A stretch of DNA of 64,000 nucleotides, taken from assembly GCA_037349315.1 (NCBI GenBank), contig JBAIAC010000004.1, positions 25,361,001 through 25,425,000 on the forward strand, in the 5' to 3' direction. This stretch comes from Chelydra serpentina. Taxonomy: Eukaryota; Chordata; Testudines; Chelydridae. How positions within the stretch are numbered: position 1 is the first letter of the stretch; each line of letters begins with the position of its first letter. Shown here in pieces: positions 10,606 to 21,851 of this stretch. The translations under genes were made by a program, and so were the position numbers. The notes beneath the pieces were generated by a model, which was not told the DNA's origin, made no database searches, and worked only from the letters and a program-made list of their open reading frames with translations.

Positions 10606-10763
10606 CCCGATGATAGATGTGGGCATGGGGATGTTCCTCCAGATTGGTTTCAACACCACCCTTTAAAGTGAAATTACCAGAGGAAGAAAGATCATAGCAG
10701 TTCTAGTGGAAATGTACAGAAACTGGGTGCAACTGAGGAAGTGTGTGCCCAGGCTAAATCTGC

Positions 10764-10775
10764 AAAGAACATGTA
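10764..10775. repeat. Target-site duplication, left (AAAGAACATGTA)
   Basis: The 12-bp sequence recurs at 10864-10875 and brackets the 88-bp Penelope-like insertion. Confidence 0.85.
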
Positions 10776-10863
10776 TCCGACGAAGTGGGTATTCACCCAC
10801 GAAAGCTTATGCTCCAATACCTCTGTTAGCCTATAAGGTACCACAGGACCCTTTGTCGCTTCT
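10776..10863 (+). mobile_element. Penelope-like element, 88-bp 5'-truncated 3' end
   Basis: Starts TCCGACGAAGTGGG, has the small hairpin GTGGGT-ATTC-ACCCAC followed by GAAAGCTTATGCTCC, and ends with the GACCCTTTGTCGCTT-type tail seen in the other copies (22614, 34741, 48094). The link to Penelope comes from the 34741-35194 copy, where the same tail follows GIY-YIG-region coding sequence. Confidence 0.75.
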
Positions 10864-10875
10864 AAAGAACATGTA

Positions 10876-12320
10876 GGAGCTGTTTCCATTCAACTCTATA
10901 AACCACCTTCTTTGCAGCCAAGAAAACCAGCAAATCCTGGATTTTCCTGGACACCAAGAGGCAAGAGTGGGAAGCAAGTGTCTGACATTGAGCCCTGAGT
11001 GGTGGCTGAGAGGAAAAAACCTAAAACCACAACAGTCTTATCTGGTTTAACCAAAAAGGAATGGCGCACACTCAGCTGAGTGGCCAACATTTTAAGCAGA
11101 AGTTGTAGGGTTTATGAGAAACAACTCCGTCCTTTCAAAGTTATATATAAATAAGAATTATCTCACATAATTAAGAGAGATTCCTCTATAAAAGCATGAT
11201 AATAGACCCCAAGTAGGATCAAAGTCCAGGGCTGCACCAACATCTTAAAGACTTCAGCTCCAAACCCACCAGAGCACTGGGTTTCATCCAACCTGAGTTA
11301 GCGAACTGAAATGTAACTGTTTAACTGGATGATTTATTAAGCCACAGCCCTGGGTCCAAGACAAAACTGGAAATACAATAACATTCCCTGAATTAGGTGG
11401 AGCTTTTAATTATCTCTACACTGATTTATAGAATTATAGCTCTATAATGTGGGTTTTTTCATACACAAAACTCAAAAAGCAGAATTCTCCTTTCATATTC
11501 TTAACTGCAGGGATTGATGCAGATGGAGTATAGCCCTTAGTCAGTATTGCTAATGATCCCTGGTTTATCATTTTATAGGGAGAAAAACAATTATGTCTAG
11601 CTGAACATACTGAATTTTGGGAAATTTCTTCTATCAAAGCATTAAATGCCAAACTAGCAGCATCTACAATCTCAGCATCTCAGCAGCATCTCAGCATCTA
11701 CAATCTCAGCATCTCAGATTTATCCTACAATCTAAAATGACACTTACGTTTAGCCTCAGGTTCTCTTATCTTATCCTCAAGATCTAAAGGAGTCTTGACT
11801 ATTTCTTTTATTTTTTCCAGAGGCATATCAGATTATAGCCCTGCTAAGAAATGCTTTTGCTATCTCACCAAAGAAGGGAACATTGCTGTCACTAATGGTA
11901 TTTGCCTTCACAAATAGTCAGTATCTATTTTCTCAATACATTGTGGGATGGGAGTCTAAGTGAAGCAGTGTGCATCCTCCAGGGTTCCTTGCTGTCCCAG
12001 GTCAGAACTTTATGTAAAAATAACTGGAAGTGTGGCATGATCTGTACTGAGGGGTCTCTACTGCCAGTGGAAGGATCGATCCTTGGTCAACTTTAATATA
12101 AAAAAAGTCTTCTTGTGCAGAAAAAAAAAAGTGGGGCAGGGGGAAATGGTATCTTCAAAATACAGGAGTCTCCAGTGTTTGATCAAACTCAGTAGTCATG
12201 TGGTATGTTCTTAAGCCTGGATAATCGATCCAAAAAAGTGGTATCACTAGTTAAAGTCATCCCGCAAAAGGTGAATATGTTGTTCACTGACACAAGGGGA
12301 TACAATTATTATTACTAATA
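10876..12320. other. No recognised gene; AT-rich sequence
   Basis: The best open frame is minus 11434-11652 (72 codons) with no family I recognise. A short tandem repeat lies inside this stretch and is listed separately. Nothing else is supported. Confidence 0.3.
11660..11717. repeat. Short tandem repeat, 34-bp period
   Basis: The 24-base block gcatctacaatctcagcatc(tcag) occurs at 11660 and again at 11694, with related catctcagcag filler between. A recent local duplication. Confidence 0.7.
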
Positions 12321-12329
12321 TTATAATTA

Positions 12330-12500
12330 TGATAATGCCTAAAAACGACATGTGAGATTAAGGCTCCATTGTGCTAGGCATTGTACAAACCCATGGGGCA
12401 GAGATGGTCTCTTCCTAAGAGCTTAAAATATAAATAGACAAGACAGTCCAAAGGAGGGGGGGGGGAAGAAACAGAGGCATTGAGATTTGCCCCAGATCAT
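12330..12500 (-). repeat. MIR-like SINE 3' module (antisense)
   Basis: Contains 'ctccattgtgctaggcattgtacaaac', 'gatggtctcttcctaagagctt' and a downstream 'gaggcattgagatttgccc' that match the antisense of the 'tgcctagcacaatgg…' SINE seen on + at 28560 and 61470. A G-run (12459-12467) interrupts it. Confidence 0.6.
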
Positions 12501-12539
12501 GCAGTGTCAGGGAGCTAGAAGCATTAGGGTCAGTCTCCA

Positions 12540-12965
12540 GCAACACATTGGGCATAGCTTATCCTGGCAGGGGCTGCCTAATTGACTTCACTGCCTGATT
12601 GGCAGAGGGGCAGAGTTAAGCTCTTGCTTGACCCAGCAGCAGCCAGAGCTCACTGGCTGCTCCACGCATTCCATACCACAGCTTCCTGTTTCCTGGGCCT
12701 GCTCCCATCCAGGCCATGTCCACTCCTGCCTGGCCTGCTCTTGACACTCCTGGGCTTCACTTCCTGAAAACATCTCCTGCTTGCCCATTGGCTCTGGCAT
12801 TCAGCTTCTGATCCCTGTCTCTGGCCTTTGGCTCTGCTCTTCATTATGCCCTTGGGTGTCCCATGGCTCTGATTCTCAACTCCAGCTTGGTTCTGCTATA
12901 ACCTCCAGGCCTGGCCCTCACCCCTGGCTCCAACCATTAGGTCTGACTCCCCACGTTCCCTGGTC
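12540..12965. repeat. Possible old LTR fragment
   Basis: A pyrimidine-rich, repeat-like stretch of short ctggctc/tgactcc motifs without coding capacity lies between two parts of an antisense SINE (12330-12500 and 12970-13065), so it is probably an insertion. No terminal repeats or duplication found. Confidence 0.3.
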
Positions 12966-12969
12966 ATAG

Positions 12970-13065
12970 TCCTGACACAGCAGGGCAGTAGCAGAGCAGG
13001 AAATTACAACCCAGGTCTACCAAGTCCTAGTTCAGTGTCCTATCTATTGGACTACATTGCTTCTC
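12970..13065 (-). repeat. MIR-like SINE head (antisense)
   Basis: Antisense of a tRNA-derived head: 'acccaggtctaccaagtcctagttcagtgtcctatctattggacta' is the reverse complement of the usual 'tagtgg…agagca…gacttgg…' start of these SINEs. Confidence 0.5.
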
Positions 13066-13082
13066 TAAAAGTGATAACAATC

Positions 13083-13090
13083 TTCTAATA
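13083..13090. repeat. 8-bp target duplication, left (TTCTAATA)
   Basis: Exact match to 13603-13610. Confidence 0.93.
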
Positions 13091-13602
13091 CAGGGGTCGG
13101 CAACCTTTAAGAAGTGGTGTGCCGAGTCTTCATTTATTCACTCTAATTTAAGGCTTCACGTGTCAGTAGTACATTTTAATCTCTGGGGTTCCGGCCACCG
13201 GCTCCTGCCAGCCGGGGTCTGAGCCTGCTGCCAGCCTGGGGTTCCCTTCACCCAGGCCAGCAGCAGGTGCTGAGTGGGGCCAGCCGTGGGACCCTGGCTG
13301 GCAAGGGGCCAGCAGCTGGAATCCCAGAGCTGCGGCGTGCCGAGTGGCTCAGCCCTCCCTCGCTCTGGGGTTCCGGCCACCGGCTCCTGCCAGCCAGGGT
13401 CTTAGCCCTCTGCCAGCCTGGGTTCTTTCACCCAGGCCAGCAGCGGGCGCTGGGTGGGGCCAGCGGCAGGATCCTGGCTGGCAGGAGCCCACGGCAGGAA
13501 TCCCAGAGCGGCGGCGGGCTGAGCCGCTCAGCCCGCTGCATGCAATCAAAAATCGGCTCATGGGCCACCTTTGGCACGTGTGCCGTAGGTTGCCGACCCC
13601 TG
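13091..13602. mobile_element. hAT-family MITE (512 bp)
   Basis: Perfect terminal inverted repeat CAGGGGTCGGCAACC / GGTTGCCGACCCCTG and a perfect 8-bp duplication TTCTAATA on both sides, both typical of hAT transposons (Charlie-like ends). No transposase. The GC-rich middle is a tandem duplication with a 182-bp period (13182 and 13364). Confidence 0.93.
13182..13545. repeat. 182-bp tandem duplication inside hAT MITE
   Basis: The unit starting tctggggttccggccaccgg occurs at 13182 and 13364 and stays alignable over about 175 bp with scattered substitutions (caggtgctgagtgggg versus cgggcgctgggtgggg). Confidence 0.85.
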
Positions 13603-13610
13603 TTCTAATA

Positions 13611-14435
13611 AATGGGCAGCTAGGGGTATGTATATTTTCTATTGTAATTTCCTTACGAAAATTCTTGTAACAATAACAATGTGTGCTTCAGTGTTTGAAA
13701 AACGGCTTTTACCTGTGAATGGTGGTGTTTATGTGCTGGCACACAGATGTCTCTGGAATTTCTTGTTGTACAGTATGTTGAAAGTATCTTCATTCATATC
13801 ACGGTTTAGAGAACTCCACTTGGCACAAATGAGGTCCCTGAAAGAAAGCAATCTGAGCACCACTCCTCTTAATCTTCTATGCCATTCTCTTTAATTTTTG
13901 AGGGATCTGTGTAGCATAAGGATACCATAAGGCCACTGCGCTTAACAAAAGCTTATCATCAGTGCACACCAACATTACAAAAAGTATAGGACAGGAAGTG
14001 AAAAACCAGTATACTGATCTAACTGAGCCTGCAGGGGGGATTTAAACAGGCAGATACCCATCATGGAACTTGACAAAGCTAGAGAGGTTCTTTATTATCA
14101 CTGGTCTTGTGGCAGCAGCCTGAGGCCCTGCTCAGGTATCAAGACCTCATTGTGCTAGGTGCTGTACACAGTATAATGAAAAGCCCTTCCAAAAGACCTT
14201 ATCCTCTCAGTATGTTAGAGATCTGAATAAGGATAATGCAATGGCCTTCCAGATTCTAAAACCCTTACAGTTGCACAAAGCATCAGGGATCTTTAATGAC
14301 TATATACACACACCTTAGTTTTAAAATTCATCTGAAAATAAATAGAATTTATATTAAATTAAAAAAAGATCAACACTCAGGAACCACGTGTATACCACAT
14401 CTACTCTTCCCCAAATCCCGCTTGCCCTGTCATTG
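13611..14435. other. No recognised gene; short SINE-tail remnant
   Basis: Mostly unassigned. At about 14130-14215 'cctcattgtgctaggtgctgtacaca' is an antisense fragment of the SINE module seen elsewhere. Confidence 0.35.
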
Positions 14436-14602
14436 AAATGTTGAATATTTATGAGTTGCATTGTGGTAGTGCCTAGGAACTCAGATCATAAAGTGGGACC
14501 CCGTTGTGCTATATGCTGAACATATAGAAGAAAACAAAAAGATAGTCCCTGACTCCAGAGCGTACAAAGTACAAAATAGGAGACAATAGGTGGATACAGA
14601 CA
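14436..14602 (-). repeat. SINE-like module (antisense)
   Basis: 'gtggtagtgcctaggaactcagatc', 'accccgttgtgctatatgctg', 'aaaaagatagtccctgactcc' and 'gtggatacagacaa' form in order the same antisense module found at 16600, 51000/56034 and 62205. Confidence 0.65.
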
Positions 14603-14705
14603 AGGGTGATCAGATGTCTGGATTTTATTGGGACCGTCCCAATATTTTGGGCTTTGTCTTATATAGGCACATAGTACCCCTCCACTCCCTATCCTGATTT
14701 TTCAC
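14603..14705. repeat. Short MITE-like repeat (agggtgaYcagatgtc type)
   Basis: Starts agggtgatcagatgtctgg, with T-rich core and 'cctgatttttcacgctt'. A tgtgaccagacagc near 14731-14744 could be its other terminus. Boundaries uncertain. Confidence 0.45.
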
Positions 14706-14744
14706 GCTTACGGTCTGTCTGTCTGTATTAGTGTGACCAGACAG

Positions 14745-15905
14745 CGATACACAAGCAAATGAGACAACACTGGTCATCAAGATAGGTATTAGTCACAGCA
14801 CACCAGTAGTCTTTTAAGTTTTTTGTAGGCATCACAGCAAAGAGGATTTTTAAGGAGGGATTTAAAGGAGGATAAAGAGTTAGTTTTGCAGATGTTAATG
14901 GGGAGCTACTCGCATGCAGGAGGGGCAGTATGGGAGAAAGCATTAAGGTGCTTGTTTGAAAATGTAACAAATTGGGCAATGGAGGCTGGTCAGCCCATGA
15001 GCCAGAGGTGGGGGTTGGTCTCTCGATATCATATGAGAGAAGATAGATGGGGTGGGATCAACCATGAAGGGCCTTGAAAGTGAAGACAAGTAATCTGTAT
15101 TTGCTGTGATGAAGAAAAGGGAACCAGTGGAGGGCTGCAAAGAGAAGGTGACATGGTCTAAGTGGCAAGCCAGGAAAATCTGCTGTAGTGCAGTATTTTG
15201 AATGGATAAAAGTGGGGCCTAGTGGAATTTGTGAAGGTCAGAAAGGAGGATGTTGTAGTAATAGAGATGAGAAATGATGAGAGCCTGGAATAAAGTTTTA
15301 ACTGTGTGGATGGATAAGAATGGCCCTATCTTAGGGTACGTCTATACTACCCGCCTGATTCGGCGGGTAGCAATCAATCTTCTGGGATCGATTTATCGCA
15401 TCTCGTCTAGACGCGATAAATCAATCCCAGAAGCGCTCCCCGTCGACACCGGTACTCCTGCTCTGTGCAAGGAGTAAGTGGAGTCGACGGGGGAGCCTGC
15501 CTGCTGCGTCTGGACCCGCGGTAAGTGCTTTTAAGTTCGAACTAAGATACTTCGACTTCAGCTACGTTATTCACGTAGCTGAAGTTGCGTATCTTAGTTT
15601 GACACCCCCCCTAGTGTGGACCAGCCCTTAGAGATGTTCTGCAGGAAGAATCAACAAGATTTAGGCATAACTTGAATGTCTGTATCAAGAGAGAGGCCCA
15701 AATTGAAGATGATGCCCACATTTGGGATCTGTGTGACAGAGGATGGAGGGGCTGTGCTGAAGTGAATGAGAAAGAAGGTGAGGAGGCAGGTTTGGAGCAG
15801 AAATATGAGGAATTTTGGTTTTGCTATGGTGAGTGAAAGTGGAGGGCCAGAAATCCACAGGGAGATGTCAGAAAGACAGGCCAAGATCAAATACTGTAGT
15901 TTGGG
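14745..15905 (-). pseudogene. L2-like LINE, 3' part of RT ORF, split by a MITE
   Basis: The minus strand from about 15890 reads IAKPKFLIFLLQT, VTQIPNVGIIFNLGLSLDTDI (the block after the RT active site), and further down LFFITANTDYLSSLSRPFM. This order matches the C-terminal region of L2/Maui-type LINE proteins. Stops and shifts make it a relic. The Chompy-like MITE at 15334-15627 interrupts it, with TTA duplicated at the site. Confidence 0.65.
15334..15627. mobile_element. Chompy-like MITE (Harbinger-type, TTA target)
   Basis: Flanked by TTA at 15331-15333 and 15628-15630. The left end GGGTACGTCTATACTAC pairs with the right end 'gtgtggaccagccc' imperfectly. Inside are two strong foldbacks: tcgatttatcgc…gcgataaatca and ttcagctacgtt…acgtagctgaag. 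The same cassette lies at 59283-59568 in the opposite orientation. The name follows the crocodilian Chompy family, by recollection. Confidence 0.8.
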
Positions 15906-15994
15906 ATTTTCTAAGATGCATATTATTGACCCATGACTGTAATTGCTGTTTCAGGCAGTTAGTATCTCCTGCTTCTCCTCACTTCATAGACCCC

Positions 15995-16090
15995 AGTTCA
16001 GGAGAACACTTAAGTCCAGTTTTTCATGTGCTTAAGTACATGATTAAAGTTAAACTCATGCTTAAGTATTTTTCCAAATAGGGTTGGACT
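15995..16090. repeat. Palindromic MITE-like 'gcttaag' repeat
   Basis: 'acttaagtccag…catgtgcttaagtacatgattaaagttaaactcatgcttaag' is a semi-palindromic arrangement shared with 39036, 45740 and 48042. Confidence 0.5.
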
Positions 16091-16599
16091 TAAACTTAAT
16101 ATTTCTGCACTCTGTTTTATTTGTCTGATTAGTATTCTTTTTTCATGCCATACGAAAGAGACTAATGTGATTATACTTTAGTCATATTAGAAAATATAAA
16201 AAAGATACAATTCAATTAAAAATTATGCTAATTTGATAGGATGGAAAATTGCTTATGCAGGATACAAACTTGTTATTAAGATATATTGGCTCTACTTAGG
16301 AAAAAAGTTTCATAGTGCTTATCAGTATTTATTTTGGAATGACTCATTCCACTGGAGAGAGAGAGAGGAAAAAAAGCTTCTACTGCAAAGTCCAGTACTG
16401 CTTTTAATTCATCCCATGATTCAACAGAGCAAGGTCTAGCAGTAAAGCTCACTTTATTTTTTCTATTTATAAACTAACTCATGGTTGCTTAACTAACTCA
16501 TGGTTGCTTAGTTACTCAGTCACAATGACTATCACCACCTCCGACCTATTTTGAAGCAATAAGCAGCTGCTGCTGATGATTTATTATTTCTACTGTTGG

Positions 16600-16765
16600 G
16601 GGTGGGGGAAGGACCTAGGAGCCCCAGCCATGAACCAGGACCATATTGTCCTGGTATAGGTGCTGTACAAACACAGGACAAAAAGATGGTCTGCCCCAAA
16701 GAGCCTACAACCAATATATAAGAGAAGAGCAAACAGGTGGATACAGGCAGATGGAAAGGAGGGAA
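16600..16765 (-). repeat. SINE-like module (antisense)
   Basis: 'gacctaggagccccagccatgaacc', 'gtgctgtacaaacacaggac' and 'gtggatacaggcag' in the usual order. Confidence 0.65.
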
Positions 16766-16769
16766 CAGG

Positions 16770-18370
16770 GAGACAATGAATGTTCTTCATATGCGTCCTT
16801 CTTTCCAGACTCTCTTTCTTGAGCAAACTTCACCTGAGTCCTAGTGTGATTTTATCCTTATTATTTTAAGTATTTTTGTTAAAGTTAGCAACAAACACTG
16901 AAGCACTGGACACATCCATGAGAACCAGTAATGGAGCTGACTCTAAATAAAGAGAATCAGATCAGTCCTGTTTCAGCTTACAAAGTAAACAAGGAAGGAA
17001 AGTCATAATATTTTACAAGAACTAGAGTCATATTTTGTCTTTCCATTGGTTGCAAAATCAGTGAGGCATCCCTTAAGGATGCCTGTGGACTCAGATCTGT
17101 GGCTAGCCATTGAGATTGAACACTGTAACCACACCTCCTCCCTACTTGTTTAGGGGTAACTAATGTGAGCCATGAGAGTAAATTAAGGAGTATCCCTTGC
17201 TTCTAGGGAAGTGAAAATGTAGCAGTTGTAGCCTTGGCCCTCCCTCCCCTTGCACACTGTTAGAGTAATTGGGCCTACAAATTCACTCTAATTGTAAGCT
17301 CAATTGTAAAAAGTCTGTGAAAGTTCATAAAATGTCACAATCTATAACAAACGTTAATGAAAAAGGTACAAAAGAAAAACTAAATTAGTCTAAACAAAAA
17401 GGCCTACTACTACAAACCAAGAACTATGTTAAAATCATGCTTGATAAAAACAAAAGATGTAAAATTGGAAATTAAGGAGTCAGAATTGGTGTGTTGGATA
17501 GTAGACCTAATTGCTGGACAAAATAATGAGGGGATGGGCAATTCCACCCATTACTCTCTTTGGGGTCTTTAAAGAAAGAGACTTTGGGAGGAAAATAGAG
17601 AAGAACCAATGGAAGCTACTGAAGGAAGCTTCATAATCATGATTCCCACCCCCACCATTTCCAAGGACTCCAGGCCTTTGTCATTCTACTCCTGAAAGAT
17701 GTCCTGATCAGGCCAGAGAGAGGGCTCCAGATGACACCACCATCCCTACCAGCTCCAGTTAAATCCCAACCACCTGAGTTAAAACAGCATTAAACTTTAA
17801 CAGTGGCAGCAACAGCTCCAGCTCAGCTCAACTAACTTCTTCTCTTTTCCCCAAAAAGTCAGTTATTATTACCATCTTTAACACCATCTAAAAATCTGTC
17901 AAACAAGAGGGCTTTTCCTTCTAAAACTCTCTCCAGCTAAAGAGAAAGGGAACAAGGGATGTTAAAATGAAAGCCTTATTGAATTCTTTAAATGCCAAGT
18001 GCTTTAACTGGTTTTCCTTCTTTTCTGTATCTTTAATACCAGGTTTTAAAAATAGCATTTGTCAGAGGACTAAGCAGGCTGAAGTCTTTGTATACCAAAC
18101 CCCAAATATCGTTAACACTGTTTAATATTATGATTGTTTTGTCCTGTTTAACATCTTTAACTCTTTTGACCCTTGGAATTAATACAACAGTATCCACGCC
18201 ACCTGGAAAACAACTAGCTATCCGGCCCAAAGGTTGTCCAATTGAGATTTTCTCAAAGGTTTTCCCAAAATAAGGTGTCAATAAGATCTTGAAATACTGT
18301 GTTCTCAAATTTGTTGCCACGTCTATGATCTCTCTGTGAGTTATTCTCATTTCAGTTGCCTATTAGTTAA
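16770..18370. other. No recognised gene
   Basis: The longest frame is minus 18033-18350 (105 codons), with no motif I can name. The stretch 17510-17800 has the look of an LTR or leader (regularly spaced purine/pyrimidine blocks), but no boundaries were found. Confidence 0.3.
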
Positions 18371-18373
18371 TCA

Positions 18374-19979
18374 TGTTTGTTACAATAGTACCTGCTGCAC
18401 TGGGCAGCACAGCATGGGGAGGAGATGAGCAGCCCTCAGTGGTGAAAGAACAGGTTAAGGACTATTTAGAAAAGTTGGACATGCACAAGTCCATGGGTCC
18501 AGATCTAATGCATACAAGAGTGCTGAGAGAGTTGGCTGATGTGATTGCAGAGCCATTGGCCATTATGTTTGAAAACTCATGGTGATCAGGGGAAGTCCTG
18601 GATGATTGGAAAAAGGCAAATATAGTGCCCATCTTTAAAAAGGGGTAGAAGGAGAATCTGGGGAACTACAGACCGGTCAGCCTCACCTCAGTCCTGGAAA
18701 AATCATGGAGCAGGTCCTCAGGGAATCAATTTTGAAGCACTTGGAGGAGAGTAAAGTGATCAGGAACAGTCAACATGGATTCACCAAGGGCAAGTCATGC
18801 CTGACCAACCTGATCACCTTCTATGATGAGATAACTGGCTCTGTGGATATGGGGAAAGTGGTGGACGTGATATAGCTTGACTTTAGCAAAGCTTTTGATA
18901 TGGTCTCCCACAGTATTCTTGCCAGCAAGTTAAAAAAGTATGGATTGGACGAATGGACTATAAGGTAGATAGGAAGCTGGCTAGATTGTCAGGCTCAACG
19001 GGTAGTGATCAATGGCTTGATGTCTAGTTGGCAGCCAGTATCAAGTGGAGTGCTCCAGGGGTCGGTCTTGATCAATATCTTCATTAATGATCTCGATGAT
19101 GGGATGGATTGTACCCTCAGCAAGTACGCGGATGACACTAAGCTGGGGGGAGTGGTAGATATGCTGGATGGTAGGGATAGGGTCCAGAGTGATCTAGACA
19201 AATTGGAGGACTGGGCCAAAAGAAATCTGGTGAGGTTCAACAAGGACAAGTGCAGAGTCATGCACTGCAGAGTCATGCACTTAGGACGGAAGAATCCCAT
19301 GCACTGCTACAGGCTGGGGACTGACCGGCTAAGCAGCAGTTCTGCAGAAAAAGACCTGGGGATTACAGTGGATGAGAAGCTGGATATGAGTCAACAGTGT
19401 GCCCTTGTTGCCAGGAAGGCTAACGGCATATTGGGCTGTATTAGTGGGAGCATTGCCAGTAGATTGAGGGAAGTGATTATTCCCCTCTATTCAGCACTGG
19501 TGAGGCCACACCTGGAATATTACATCCAGTTTTGGACCCCCCACTACAGAAAGGATGTGGACAAATTGGAGAGAGTCCAGCGGAGGGCAATGAAAATTAT
19601 TAGGGGGCTGGGGCACATGACGTACGAGGAGAGGCTGAGGGAATTGGGCTTATTTAGTCTGCAGAAGAGAAGAGTAAAGTGAGGATTTTATAGCAGCCTT
19701 CAACTACCTGAAGTGGGGATTCCAAAGAGGCTGGAGCTCGGCTGTTCTCAATAGTGGCAGGTGACAGAACAAGGAGCAATGGTCTCAAGTTTCAGTGGGG
19801 GAGGTTTAGGTTGGATATTAGGAAAACTATTTCACTAGGAGGATGGTGAAGCACTGGAATGGGTTACCTAGGGAATCTCCATCCTTAGCGGTTTTTAAGG
19901 CCCAGCTTGACAAAGGCCTGGCTGGGATGATTTAGTTGGGGTTGGTCCTGCTTTGAGCAGAGGCTGGACTAGATGACCT
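18374..19979 (+). pseudogene. CR1 LINE, RT domain to C-terminus (copy A, left part)
   Basis: A 5'-truncated CR1 starting inside ORF2. Visible blocks: [12 protein letters not shown], a [16 protein letters not shown] stretch at 18778, [12 protein letters not shown] with a stop just before it (ATATAG near 18871), [24 protein letters not shown] (RT motif C, YADD near 19123), EEKDLGITVDEKLDMSQQC-type linker and [12 protein letters not shown] followed by a stop at about 19680. A 13-bp local duplication (cagagtcatgcac) sits at 19253-19278. Several stops; inactive. Its last ~47 bp lie at 21852-21898, beyond an inserted LTR. Confidence 0.9.
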
Positions 19980-21851
19980 TGTGATGGGTTGGTATCACAG
20001 AAACCCCCTGGAGCTGCCACCTGGTGTGCCAAGACTACTCCTGCCCCTTCTTTCCTGCCTTTTCCAGCTTGGTACTCCAGAATCCTGTATGTTTTGAGCC
20101 AGACCTGCTGGCCTGCTGCAAACCCAAACCCAGGTCTGAACCGTGTCTCCTAACAGCTGTAAGCTTGCCTGGAAGCAGCTCAAGAAGTGCTCTTGCCTTT
20201 GACACTCAGGTGCCCAACTCCCAATGGGATTCAAACCCTGAATAAATCAGTTTTACCCTGTATAAACTCATCAATAATTCGCCCTCTATTTCACAGATAG
20301 AGAGGTATGCATAGCTGTTTGCCCCCCTCCAGGTACTAACACATACTCCAGGTTACTTAATACATAAAAAGTTATTTTAATAAGTACAAAAAGTAGGATT
20401 TAAGTGGTTCCAAGTAATAACAGACAGAACAAAGTGAAGTAAAATAAAATAAAACACGCAAGTCTATGTCTAATCAAACTGAATACAGATAAAAACCCTC
20501 ACCAGTTCCAGTAAACTTCCTTTTACAGGTGATGGTCCTCCTAGCCTGGGTCCAGCAATCACTCACACCCCCTATTGTCCTTGTCCTTTGTTCCAGTCTC
20601 CTTTGGGTATGTCGTTGGGGGGTGGAGAGGCTCTCTCTTTAGCCAACTGAAGACAAGATGGAGGGGTCTCCCAGGGGTTTAAATAGACTCTCTCCTCTGG
20701 GAAGACACCCCTCCCTCTCCTTGTGTAGTATCCAGTTACAAAAGGAGTTTTGGGGTCACCTGGCAAGTCACATGTCCATGCCCAACTCAGTTACCAGCCC
20801 AGGCACATTCCTGGACGAGCTCAGATGTGGATTGGTGTCTGCAACTTCTTTTCTCTGTCAAGGGTTTTTTGATTGGGCTCTTAACCTGCACATTCCTTTC
20901 TCCAGACATTGATCCAATGCTCTTACAAAGGCTATGTATAAAACCAGCAAATATACAACCAATATTCATAACTTCAATTACAAAAATGATACATGCATAC
21001 AAACAGGAGGAATAGATTCAGTAGATCAGGAGACTGTCTAGGAAGGAGTACGGCAGAAAGGGATCTAGGGGTTATAGTGGATCACAAGCTAAATATGAGT
21101 CAACAGTGTGATGCTGTTGCAAAAAAAGCAAACTTGATTCTGGGCTGCATTAACAGGTGTGTTGTGAGCAAGACACGAGAAGTCATTCTTCCTCTCTACT
21201 CTGCGCTGGTTAGGCCTCAACTGGAGTATTGTGTCCAGTTCTGGGCACCGCATTTCAAGAAAGATGTGGAGAAATTGGAGAGGGTCGAGAGAAGAGCAAC
21301 AAGAATGATTAAGGGTCTAGAGAACATGACCTATGAAGGAAGGCTGAAGGAATTGGGGTTGTTTAGTTTGGAAAAGAGAAGACTGAGAGGGGACATGATA
21401 GTGGTCTTCAGGTATCTAAAAGGGTGTCATAAGGAGAAGGGAGAAAACTTGTTCATCTTAGCATCTGAGGATAGAACAAGAAGCAATGGGCTTAAACTGC
21501 AGCAAGGGAGGTTTAGGTTGGACATTAAGAAAAAGTTCCTAACTGTCAGGGTGGTTAAACACTGGAATAAACTGCCCAGGGAGGTTGTGGAATCTCCATC
21601 TCTGGAGATATTTAAGAGTAGGTTAGATAAATGTCTATCCGGGATGGTCTAGACAGTAATTGGTCCTGCCATGAGGGCAGGGGGCTGGACTCGATGACCC
21701 CTCGAGGTCCCTTCCAGCCCTAGAATCTATGAATCTATAACTTTTACAGAGATATGTTACATGGCACATGTAGCATAAAAAATATTCCAGTTATATCATA
21801 TATACATTTATAAGCATCTCCCCATAAAGCCTTATGGGGTACACCATCACA
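19980..21851. mobile_element. Solo-LTR-like insertion inside CR1 copy A
   Basis: Ends TGTGATGG … CCATCACA, a TG…CA inverted repeat of eight bases, flanked by GACCT at 19975-19979 and 21852-21856. After removing the nested CR1 it is about 1.16 kb with no coding sequence. Which strand is sense is unclear: an AATAAA occurs on + at 20241. Confidence 0.8.
21029..21738 (+). pseudogene. CR1 LINE, C-terminal end and 3' tail (copy B, different subfamily)
   Basis: One open frame covers most of it (20993-21652): [56 protein letters not shown], then LFSLEKRRLRGDMI and the CR1 3' end 'ggactcgatgacccctcgaggtcccttccagccctagaatctatgaatctat'. It diverges from copy A in tail and linker sequence. It sits inside the solo LTR, so it is the youngest layer of this nest. 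Confidence 0.9.

Noticed and set aside
13182..13545. CRISPR-like array
   Set aside because: Two long GC-rich direct repeats inside a MITE, with no short repeats or spacers; nothing in the window is bacterial.
18033..18350. 105-codon minus-strand frame as a gene
   Set aside because: No motif, no supporting context, and length within chance expectation for AT-rich DNA of this size.
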